Shown piece after piece: positions 8,341 through 16,057 of a DNA stretch of 48,045 nucleotides. Both the position numbers and the translations under genes were made by a program. The notes under the pieces were generated by a model. That model saw only the letters and a program-made list of their open reading frames with translations, did not search any database and was not told where the DNA came from. The first letter of the stretch is position 1; every line of letters begins with the position of its first letter. The stretch comes from Sedimentisphaerales bacterium (GTDB lineage: Bacteria > Planctomycetota > Phycisphaerae > Sedimentisphaerales > Anaerobacaceae), in assembly GCA_016927855.1 (NCBI GenBank), contig JAFGLV010000176.1, forward strand, positions 1 to 48,045, given 5' to 3'.

Positions 8341-9090
8341 GTGAACAACGACCTGCAAGCCGAGATGTTCGCCCAACTGATGGAACCGTTTACCGGCGAG
8401 ACCCTCTTCGATTATACGACTGATATAGTCTACTTTATAAAGAACGCTCGCGGCCAGTACGTCGTCGTCAATCAATCGCTGGTGGAGCGGTGCGGCTGTC
8501 GCGAGAAACGCGAGCTGATCGGTCGCACGCCTGACCAGGTCTATCCGCGCACCCTGGGTCAGAGTTATCGCTTGCAGGATGAACAGCTCCTACGCACGGG
8601 AGAGCCGGTGCTGAACCAACTGGAGCTGCAGATCTATCCGTCGGGTGACACCGGCTGGTGCCTGACGAACAAGGTCCCTTTGCACGGCAAGCGCCATGAG
8701 GTCGTCGGGCTGGTGGGCATCTCCAAAGACCTCCATGCGCCGAGTGACAAGAGCGAGAACTACACGCCCATCGCCAAAACCATTCACTACATCCAAACGC
8801 ATTTTGACGAGCCGCTGAAGGTCAGCGACCTGGCGGAAATGGCGGGCCTGTCACCGTATCAGTTTGAACAGCGGATGCAGAAGATTTTCGAAATCACCGC
8901 CGGTCAGTTCATTCAGAAGGTCCGGATGGACGCGGCGGTGCGGCGACTCGTGCGAACCGAGGATGCCATCGTCGAGATCGCGCTCGACTGCGGCTACTCC
9001 GATCAGAGCACCTTCTCGCGCCAGTTCAAGCAGACCGTGGGGGTCTCGCCGGCGTACTACCGGCGCCTGGTGCGGAGACAAGCGGAATGA
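8341..9090 (+). CDS. PAS-AraC family transcriptional regulator of hydroxyproline catabolism
   Basis: A 249-residue regulator read from a GTG start. Residues about 15-140 form a PAS sensor domain (TDIVYFIKNARGQYVVVN ... LVGISKDL). Residues about 150-247 form the AraC/XylS double helix-turn-helix, with FDEPLKVSDLAEMAGLS and the family signature CGYSDQSTFSRQFKQTVGVSPAYYR. It is divergent from the hydroxyproline operon, so it very probably senses a pathway compound and controls that operon and perhaps itself. The ribosome site is weak; no better upstream start is present. The bound ligand cannot be predicted. Confidence 0.88.
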   Translation: MNNDLQAEMFAQLMEPFTGETLFDYTTDIVYFIKNARGQYVVVNQSLVERCGCREKRELIGRTPDQVYPRTLGQSYRLQDEQLLRTGEPVLNQLELQIYPSGDTGWCLTNKVPLHGKRHEVVGLVGISKDLHAPSDKSENYTPIAKTIHYIQTHFDEPLKVSDLAEMAGLSPYQFEQRMQKIFEITAGQFIQKVRMDAAVRRLVRTEDAIVEIALDCGYSDQSTFSRQFKQTVGVSPAYYRRLVRRQAE

Positions 9091-9201
9091 GGCAAAGGGT
9101 GAGGAGCGGCGATCCATATCGACTGGTCCCTCGTGGCGGCCGGCCGATTCAACGGCAGGTGTGATTCGCAGATGAATCTCTCTCAGTGAAAGGTCCCGCA
9201 G

Positions 9202-10881
9202 ATGAAATCAACGAGACGAGGCATGACGGTCGTGGTACTAGCGATGCTGTTGCTCGCGGGTGCGTCGGCGCCGGCGGTCCAGGCAACGAGGAAACCGGTG
9301 GTGACCGCGCCGCCGGAGTCATTTTTCAAGATGATCGAACAGCGCATCAGCGGTCCCAGGCGAGGCTTTCGCGGCCGTCGCGACGGGCAGGAAGGGCAAG
9401 CCCAGCAAGGACCGACCGCGGAACAAATTGCCGCAGAGATGGCGATCTATCGCAATTTCTACAAGAAGTATGTGGATGTAAAGGGCCTTCCCGTCGCCTC
9501 TCACGGTGACGTGGCGGACCAGGCCTTGCTGCGCACCTACGAGATCGTCACGCACATGCTGGCCGGCCGGCCGGACATCCTCCAGGCGATGGTCGACAAC
9601 AACACCTATCTGATCATCATCGGCAAAGAGCAGGTCTACACCGATATGCCGGAGTATCGCAACAGCCGCAATCCCGATTTCCAGAACGAGCGCGTGCGCG
9701 GCACCGGCGGCAATCCCACCAGCTTTGGCGAGGAGAACCTTCTCAGCCTGCCGATCGACCGCTACGACGACGAGAGCATCGGCGTGCATGAGTTCTGTCA
9801 CACGATCGACAGCACGCTGCGGAGCATCGATCCCACCTGGAGGGAACGCAAGGACGCGGTGTATCGCAACGCGGTCGAGAAAGGCCTGTTCAGAAACACC
9901 TATGCGGGCAGCAACTCAGCGGAATACTGGTGCGAGACCGCGCAGGCGTACTTCGACAACAATCGCGTCAACAACTGGAACCACGGACCCATCGGCCGGC
10001 GCGAGCAGCTCAAACAATACGATCCGATGGGCTACGAGCTGGTCCGCACGACTTTCAACTTGAGTCCCGAGCAGGACTGGCGGTATCGGTGGCTGCAAGA
10101 GCTGCCTTGCGTCACAGTCCCGCCGGCCAAGTTCAACATCGATCCGTACTATACGAAATTCACCTGGGCGCGCGAATTCACCGTCATCGGGCGCCAGGCC
10201 AGTAACGAAGCGTTGCTCAAGGCCAACGACACCATCCGCAAGATGTTCGCCTACCGGCATGATGTCCTCAAGGCGCTCATCACCGACGGGGTCAAGGTGG
10301 TTGTGCTGGGACCGAACGAGCACATCTATGACCTGCCCGAATGCAAGAAGCTCAGCGATCCCAAATCGATCGACGCTCTGGCACGCTACTTGACATATAC
10401 GCCTGAGTTGAGACTGCTGGTGGTAGGCGAGGAGAACGTGATGGCCGACCCGAGCCAGCCCTACGTCGGCGATAATCAGGTGATTCGCGTCTTCGCCGAC
10501 GCGATCTACCGGGTGACCGGGACGCGGCCGGTCGATCCGGAGTTCGAAAACCGGTCTCGCGGGGTTTGGCAGCAATACGAGCTGGGGCTCACGCGTCTTG
10601 ATGAGCGGTTCGACGCCAGGCTCAAGGAAATCTACGAAAACGCGATGGGCGAGAAGAAGTGGATCGGCTCGGCGGCCGTGAATGACCGTGTGGCTTACTG
10701 GACCATGGGCGTGCTGGCCTACTTCGATGCCGTGGGACACGACGACGCGCCTGCCGACGCGGCCCATGGGATCAGGACACGTGAAGCGCTGGCGGAATAC
10801 GACCCCGGCCTGTTCGAGCTGGTCAAGGAAACGATGGCCTATGAGAATCAGGTCGATTGGCGCTATCAGCCCTACCATTGA
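9202..10881 (+). CDS. Exported putative zinc metallopeptidase with internal duplication (one intact, one degenerate copy)
   Basis: 559 residues; I do not recognise the family. Residues 1-29 form a signal peptide, then an Arg/Gly/Gln-rich linker (51-70). Two homologous halves follow, about 87-299 and 318-557. Matching blocks include REQLKQYDP with REALAEYDP, NAVEKGLF with NAMGEKKW, AQAYFDNNR with VLAYFDAVG, and QDWRYRW with VDWRYQP. Copy 1 has HEFCHTID (His196, Glu197, His200) and a glutamate in EYWCE (Glu241 or Glu245), a plausible gluzincin zinc site. In copy 2 the HExxH position reads VIRVFADAI and the glutamates are gone, so it should not bind zinc. It precedes an exported S9 peptidase by 84 bp. 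Function is unproven; a structural or binding role for copy 2 is an inference. Confidence 0.75.
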   Translation: MKSTRRGMTVVVLAMLLLAGASAPAVQATRKPVVTAPPESFFKMIEQRISGPRRGFRGRRDGQEGQAQQGPTAEQIAAEMAIYRNFYKKYVDVKGLPVASHGDVADQALLRTYEIVTHMLAGRPDILQAMVDNNTYLIIIGKEQVYTDMPEYRNSRNPDFQNERVRGTGGNPTSFGEENLLSLPIDRYDDESIGVHEFCHTIDSTLRSIDPTWRERKDAVYRNAVEKGLFRNTYAGSNSAEYWCETAQAYFDNNRVNNWNHGPIGRREQLKQYDPMGYELVRTTFNLSPEQDWRYRWLQELPCVTVPPAKFNIDPYYTKFTWAREFTVIGRQASNEALLKANDTIRKMFAYRHDVLKALITDGVKVVVLGPNEHIYDLPECKKLSDPKSIDALARYLTYTPELRLLVVGEENVMADPSQPYVGDNQVIRVFADAIYRVTGTRPVDPEFENRSRGVWQQYELGLTRLDERFDARLKEIYENAMGEKKWIGSAAVNDRVAYWTMGVLAYFDAVGHDDAPADAAHGIRTREALAEYDPGLFELVKETMAYENQVDWRYQPYH

Positions 10882-10965
10882 TGATTGATGAAGGATGATG
10901 GACGATTGACAGGGAAAAGAGTCTGTCCCGATCATAGAGACTTCAGTTAAGTGAAGAGGTGAACG

Positions 10966-13278
10966 ATGTATGTGACAACCCGTACCAAGATGTTGCGATT
11001 TGCTCTCTCGTTCGTATTGACCGGCCTGCTGGCAGCACCTGTCATCGGCCAGGCGACCGATGCGCCTCAAACGCGCGGACGCGGCGGGCGCAGAGTCCAG
11101 GGTGTCTACAAGGACCGCATCGCACCGCAGTGGTTTGCGGATGGGATGTGCTTCTGGTATCGCAACGACCTGACCGGCGATACGAAAGAGTTTATCTTGG
11201 TCAAAGCCGAGAGCGGCACGCGCCAGCCTGCTTTCGACCACGCCAGGCTCGCGTCGGCTCTCTCGCAGGCGGCAGGTGGTGCGTATCGCGCCGACCAGTT
11301 GCCCTTCAACACGATAGAATTCTCCGACGATGCCAAGGTCGTCCGTTTCACCGTCGAGGGTACGACCTGGGCCTGCGACCTGGGTTCCTACACCTGCTCC
11401 AAGACTGATCTCGGTCCGATCGAATCGGCGGTCGAGCCCGGTCAGAGAGGACGGTTCGGACGTCGCGGCGGAGCCGGGACCGGCGGATTCGGGCGCGGGC
11501 GCAGGGCTTCGACCGACTCTCCCGACGGCGCCTGGACCGCAACCGTCAAGGAAAACAACGTCTACGTCAGCCCCCAAGGCAGTGACGAGGAGATTCAGCT
11601 CAGTACCGACGGCGCCGAAGGCAACGCTTACAACCAACCCACCTGGACGCCCGACTCGGCCAACCTGATCGCCTGGCGGGTCGAGCCCGGTGACGAGAAA
11701 GAGGTTTACCTGGTCCAGTCCTCTCCGCCGGAGGGAGGGCGCGCGGTCCTTCAGACGCGTACCTATGATTTGCCGGGAGACAAGTTCCCCAGGTATGAAT
11801 TGAATATCTTCGATGTCGCCCAGCGCAAACAGACCAAGCCCGAGGTGGACCGTTTCGAGCATGGCTGGGAGAGGCCGCAACTGCACTTCAGCCAGGACGG
11901 CAGTTTCTTCACCTACCAGCAGGCGGACCGTGGACACCAGCGCTTCCGCGTTATCAGAGTTGACGTGCGCAGCGGCGTTGTCTCCAACGTCATCGACGAG
12001 AGAAGCGAAACCTTCATCTGGACAGCGCACACCGAGAACCTGAGGCTCAGCCTGGTCAACTGGCTGGAGAATACCGACGAGATCATCTACGTTTCCGAGA
12101 TGGATGGCTGGCGGCACCTCTACCTGGCGGACGCCGGGCAAGGCAAGATCGTCAACCAGATCACCAAAGGCCCTTGGGTCATTCGCGGCATCGACCAGAT
12201 CGACGAGGAGGCTCGCCAGATCTGGTTCACCGCTGGCGGCAAGGACCCTGACCAGGACCCGTACTTCCTTCATTACTATCGCGTCAACTTCGACGGGACC
12301 GGACTGGTGGCGCTGACCGAAGGCAACGGGACGCATACGGTCCAATATTCGCCGGGCCGGCGCTATTTGATCGATACGTACAGCCGGGTGGACATGGCGC
12401 CGGTACACGAACTGCGGCGTGTCTCCGACGGCAAGCTCATCTGCGAGTTGGAGAAAGCCGATATCAGCGAGCTGATCGCCAGCGGCTGGGAGGCGCCGGA
12501 GGTCTTCGTCGCCAAAGGCCGCGACGGCGAGACCGACATCTGGGGTGTCATCAACCGCCCGAAGGACCTCGACCCGACCAAGAAATATCCGGTGCTCGAG
12601 TCGATTTATGCTGGTCCGCAAGGCTCGTTCGTGCCTAAATCGTTCAGCGCTTCGTCGCGATTTTCTTCGCTGACCGACTTGGGCTTTATCGTCGTCCAGA
12701 TGGACGGGATGGGGACCGCCAACCGGTCCAAGGCCTTCCACGACGTTTGCTGGCACAACCTCAAGGACGGCGGCTTCCCCGATCGCATCCTGTGGCACAA
12801 GGCCGCCGGGGCCAAGTATCCGTACCATGACATCACTCGCGTCGGCGTCTATGGCACGTCGGCCGGCGCTCAGAACGCGGCGGCGGCGGTCGTGTTCCAT
12901 TCGGATTTCTACAAAGCCGCTGTCGCCAATTGCGGCTGCCACGACAATCGCATGGACAAGGCCTCCTGGAACGAGCAGTGGATGGGCTATCCCGTCGGAC
13001 CGCAGTATTCCGAGTGCTCGAACATCGACAACGCGGAGAAGCTCGGTGGTTACCTGCTCCTGATCGTCGGCGAGATGGACGACAACGTGCCGCCGGAATC
13101 GACGTTCCGTTTCGTCGACGCCCTCATCAAGGCGCGCAAGGACTTCGACATGCTGGTCGTCCCCGGTGCGCGTCACGGCGCCGGCAGCCCGATCACGCAG
13201 CGGCGCTTACAGGATTTCTTTGTCCGCCATCTGCTCGGCCAGGAGCCGCCCAATCGCAACGCGGGCGAGCAAGGCTGA
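10966..13278 (+). CDS. Exported S9-family (DPP-IV-like) prolyl peptidase
   Basis: 770 residues with a signal peptide (about 1-28). A beta-propeller-like N-terminal region follows, with repeats such as PDGAWTATV, QPTWTPDSANL and QLHFSQDGSFFTY. The alpha/beta-hydrolase domain comes from about 510. The triad is visible: Ser632 in YGTSAGAQ, Asp705 or Asp706 in GEMDDNVPP and His737 in ARHGAG. Start ATG 10966 follows AGAGGTGA. Arg/Gly-rich low-complexity stretches occur near 36-42 and about 155-180. S9 enzymes cut after proline or alanine, so it may liberate the peptides that supply proline and hydroxyproline to the nearby catabolic operon. That link is an inference from proximity. Confidence 0.88.
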   Translation: MYVTTRTKMLRFALSFVLTGLLAAPVIGQATDAPQTRGRGGRRVQGVYKDRIAPQWFADGMCFWYRNDLTGDTKEFILVKAESGTRQPAFDHARLASALSQAAGGAYRADQLPFNTIEFSDDAKVVRFTVEGTTWACDLGSYTCSKTDLGPIESAVEPGQRGRFGRRGGAGTGGFGRGRRASTDSPDGAWTATVKENNVYVSPQGSDEEIQLSTDGAEGNAYNQPTWTPDSANLIAWRVEPGDEKEVYLVQSSPPEGGRAVLQTRTYDLPGDKFPRYELNIFDVAQRKQTKPEVDRFEHGWERPQLHFSQDGSFFTYQQADRGHQRFRVIRVDVRSGVVSNVIDERSETFIWTAHTENLRLSLVNWLENTDEIIYVSEMDGWRHLYLADAGQGKIVNQITKGPWVIRGIDQIDEEARQIWFTAGGKDPDQDPYFLHYYRVNFDGTGLVALTEGNGTHTVQYSPGRRYLIDTYSRVDMAPVHELRRVSDGKLICELEKADISELIASGWEAPEVFVAKGRDGETDIWGVINRPKDLDPTKKYPVLESIYAGPQGSFVPKSFSASSRFSSLTDLGFIVVQMDGMGTANRSKAFHDVCWHNLKDGGFPDRILWHKAAGAKYPYHDITRVGVYGTSAGAQNAAAAVVFHSDFYKAAVANCGCHDNRMDKASWNEQWMGYPVGPQYSECSNIDNAEKLGGYLLLIVGEMDDNVPPESTFRFVDALIKARKDFDMLVVPGARHGAGSPITQRRLQDFFVRHLLGQEPPNRNAGEQG

Positions 13279-13318
13279 TTGACTCGACGCGATGACTTGA
13301 ACCTTTATGGAGATACCT

Positions 13319-15883
13319 ATGAGCCGCATGACGTATCGCGTTATGATTGCCGGCGTCCTGGTTGCGACGTCTCTTCTGTGCCCGAGTTGCACCTCCCCTG
13401 TGAGTTCGCGCGCTGTCCCGGCGTCAACGTTGGCCCAGAAGACCTGGCCGCACCCGATTCCCTGTCGCATCGAGGACGGTGACAATCCCGACCTGTTCAT
13501 GATGACCCTCGGCGACGTGGACACGTCCCTCGCGCAGGGCACCTACGACCCAGTGAAGGATCAGGTCACGTTGAAGGACGGATCGACCAAGGAGAACTAC
13601 TACAAGGAAGTCCTGGGCCAGCCTTACTATCAGCCCATCGACAAGACGCACTTCCCGCTGCCGCCTTCGGGTTGGTGTACGTGGTACTTCTACTATTATC
13701 ACATCACCGCGGCGGAGGTGAAGGCCAACGCCAAATGGATTGCCGGCAACCTCAAGGACTATGGCGCGCGAGTCGTGCAGATTGACGACGGCTGGCAGCG
13801 CGGGCCGGGCAGCACGCGCGACTGGACCCTGCTGCACAAAGGCTACTTCCCCGACGGCATGGCGGACGTCGCGGCCTACATCAAGTCCGTCGGCCTGGTT
13901 CCCGGCATCTGGCTGGCGCCGCACGGGCAGGACAATCCCGAGCTGGTCGCACAGAACCCAGGGGTTTTCCTGCTCAACGAGGAAGGCGCCAGCGCCTCGT
14001 CGACCTGGGAGGGCAAATGGCTGGTGGACCCGACCACGCCAGAATCCGAAGCGTATATGAAAGCCCTCTTCCAGACGCTCTGCGACTGGGGCTACGACTA
14101 CTTCAAGATCGACGGCCAGCCGATCGTGGTGCGCGAGTACGCTTCCAAGAAGCAGTACATGAAGAACCCCGAGGACGATACCAACGGTCTCTATCGCAGG
14201 ACGCTCGGCTGGATGCGCGACGTTATGGGGCCTGACCGCTACCTGCTGGGTTGCTGGGGTATCCCCAGTGAAGGCGTCGGGATCATGGATGGCTCGCGCA
14301 CCGGCGGCGACATCGTGCTCGGCTGGGGCGGCTTCCAGACCGCGCTGCGCGCCGTGATGGCCTACTACTACCAGCACAACGTCATGTGGTACGTCGATCC
14401 TGACGTGATGGTTCTGCGTTCGCCTCTGACGGTGGACCAGGCGCGTGTGTGGGCGACGCTCCAGGGATTGACCGGCCAGGCGCTGATGGCGACCGACCGG
14501 ATGATGGACCTGGGCGCCGAGCGCGTGGAGATGCTGCGCCGCGTGTACCCGGCGGTGGACATTCGCCCGTTGGACCTCTTCCCGGCCGGGCGCAACAAAC
14601 GCATCTGGGACCTGAAGGTCGACCATCTGGGACGCCAGTACGACGTGGTCGGGCTCTTCAATTTCGACGAGAGCGCCGCCAATCAGATGGTCCTCAAATG
14701 GGCCGACCTGGGCTTGCCGAGCGACCGACCGCTCCACGTGTTCGATTTCTGGAACCACGAGTATCTCGGCGCGTGGGAAGCCGGCATATCCGTGGACCTT
14801 CCTCCGACCAGTTGCCGCGTCCTGACGGTTCTGCCCAGCACCGGTGAGATTCAACTGATCTCGACCAATCGGCATATCACGCAGGGTTGGGTCGATCTGG
14901 TGTCGTTGAAACGCGGCGACGCCGGGCAGACCTATAGCGGCACCAGCCGGGTCATAAAGAACGATCCGTACGAGCTAAGCTTCGTCTTCCCAAGAGGAAA
15001 GAACTTCCAGATCAAGAGCGTCACGGCGCAGAGCGACGGTAAGTCACTGCCGGTGACTATCGCCAATCACCAGGGTTGGGCGGTGGCCAGCATTCACAGC
15101 CCGGAAACGACCGAAGTTGCCTGGCACGTCGCCTTCGAGCCGGCCGACATCTATTCCTACCCGACCGAAGCGCCCGCGAGTGCGCGCGTCGAGCGCGTCG
15201 GTCTGGACGGAGTCGACGTGACCTGGAATGAGCAGTACTACCTCAACGTAGGCTACCAGGTCTACCTTGACGGCACGCTCCAGGGTTATACTCCGAAGGC
15301 GACTTTCCCGTTACGTGGACTTGACCCGAAGGCGACGTACAACGTTGGTGTCGAGACAGTGTGGGAAGATGGCACGGCCAGCCGGCGCAAGGCCCAGACG
15401 AGCTTCTCCATCGCGTCGCTGGCGCCGAGGCAGATGCCGCTGAGCCAGTTGAGAGCTGCTGCTCCTGCCGGAGGACGGCGGGGCCGCGGCTTTGGCGCCA
15501 TGAGCACGAGCGGTCCGATCTCGATCGCTCAGAAGTTGTACGCCGACGCGATCGTTCTGCGTCCCGGCTCCGACGCGACCTACGAGATCAAAGGAGTGTA
15601 TGACTCCCTCTCGGCGCTGGTTGGAATCGGTGACGAATCCACCGTCGAAAGCGGTATCGAGTTCGTGCTGCTGGGCGACGGCAAGGAATTGTGGCGCAGC
15701 GGAAGTCTGACGAAGGCGGACGGTGCCAAGCCGGTGCAGGCCGACATCAGCGGCGTGACGTCACTCGTCTTGCGGGTCGAAGGCCCGGCCGGCGGCCAGC
15801 GCGGTCGCGGCATGGCCGGTCGGCGCGGAGGTGGCGGTGGTGCCCAGGCGGCCTGGGTCGAGGCGACCTTGAGCCGTTCGTAG
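13319..15883 (+). CDS. Exported alpha-galactosidase-like glycosidase (clan GH-D) with Fn3-like and NPCBM-like domains
   Basis: About 854 residues from ATG 13319, chosen because GGAGA lies 7 nt upstream; an in-frame ATG at 13307 would add four residues. A signal peptide ends near the CPSC cysteines, possibly a lipoprotein. The (beta/alpha)8 domain has GWCTWYFYYYHI and VQIDDGWQ, and the likely nucleophile is Asp265 in YFKIDGQP. IMDGSRTGGD supplies acid/base candidates Asp324 and Asp331. A beta-sandwich and a fibronectin-III-like domain follow (about 620-700). An NPCBM-like carbohydrate-binding domain ends the protein, interrupted near the end by a Gly/Arg-rich loop. The substrate may be alpha-galactosides (raffinose type, galactomannan or host glycans). 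Convergent with the next operon. Confidence 0.82.
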   Translation: MSRMTYRVMIAGVLVATSLLCPSCTSPVSSRAVPASTLAQKTWPHPIPCRIEDGDNPDLFMMTLGDVDTSLAQGTYDPVKDQVTLKDGSTKENYYKEVLGQPYYQPIDKTHFPLPPSGWCTWYFYYYHITAAEVKANAKWIAGNLKDYGARVVQIDDGWQRGPGSTRDWTLLHKGYFPDGMADVAAYIKSVGLVPGIWLAPHGQDNPELVAQNPGVFLLNEEGASASSTWEGKWLVDPTTPESEAYMKALFQTLCDWGYDYFKIDGQPIVVREYASKKQYMKNPEDDTNGLYRRTLGWMRDVMGPDRYLLGCWGIPSEGVGIMDGSRTGGDIVLGWGGFQTALRAVMAYYYQHNVMWYVDPDVMVLRSPLTVDQARVWATLQGLTGQALMATDRMMDLGAERVEMLRRVYPAVDIRPLDLFPAGRNKRIWDLKVDHLGRQYDVVGLFNFDESAANQMVLKWADLGLPSDRPLHVFDFWNHEYLGAWEAGISVDLPPTSCRVLTVLPSTGEIQLISTNRHITQGWVDLVSLKRGDAGQTYSGTSRVIKNDPYELSFVFPRGKNFQIKSVTAQSDGKSLPVTIANHQGWAVASIHSPETTEVAWHVAFEPADIYSYPTEAPASARVERVGLDGVDVTWNEQYYLNVGYQVYLDGTLQGYTPKATFPLRGLDPKATYNVGVETVWEDGTASRRKAQTSFSIASLAPRQMPLSQLRAAAPAGGRRGRGFGAMSTSGPISIAQKLYADAIVLRPGSDATYEIKGVYDSLSALVGIGDESTVESGIEFVLLGDGKELWRSGSLTKADGAKPVQADISGVTSLVLRVEGPAGGQRGRGMAGRRGGGGGAQAAWVEATLSRS

Positions 15884-15904
15884 TGTGCCCGCAAGGGCAT
15901 AGGT

Positions 15905-16049
15905 AGTGAGTTTGAAGTGTGAAGTGTCAAGTGCGAAGAAACGAGGGTGGGGTCGTGCCCCTTGAAACTTCAAACTTGACACTTGAAACGCGGCGGGTAG
16001 GGGCGGGTCCCTGTGCCCGCCCTGGGCAACCACAGGGGGTTGCCCCTAC
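15905..16049. repeat. Intergenic repeat cluster between convergent genes
   Basis: The gap between the alpha-galactosidase stop (15883) and the fusion-protein stop (16058) holds two repeat types. First, TTGAAGTGTGAAGTGTCAAGTG near 15909 reappears roughly inverted as ACTTCAAACTTGACACTTG near 15967. Second, 15997-16049 is a 53-bp element with inverted ends GTAGGGGC and GCCCCTAC enclosing smaller GGCGGG/CCCGCC pairs. The position suggests mobile palindromes that may also serve as two-way transcription stops. Confidence 0.6.
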
Positions 16050-16057
16050 AGACGCCA

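Noticed and set aside
9916..13176. 1086-codon open frame on the minus strand
   Set aside because: It is antisense to the duplicated metallopeptidase and the S9 peptidase, both of which have family motifs, signal peptides and ribosome sites. The frame is open because of GC-rich codon bias, and its product has no recognisable motif.
13424..14875. 483-codon minus-strand frame
   Set aside because: Antisense to the alpha-galactosidase catalytic domain, with no motif or ribosome site.
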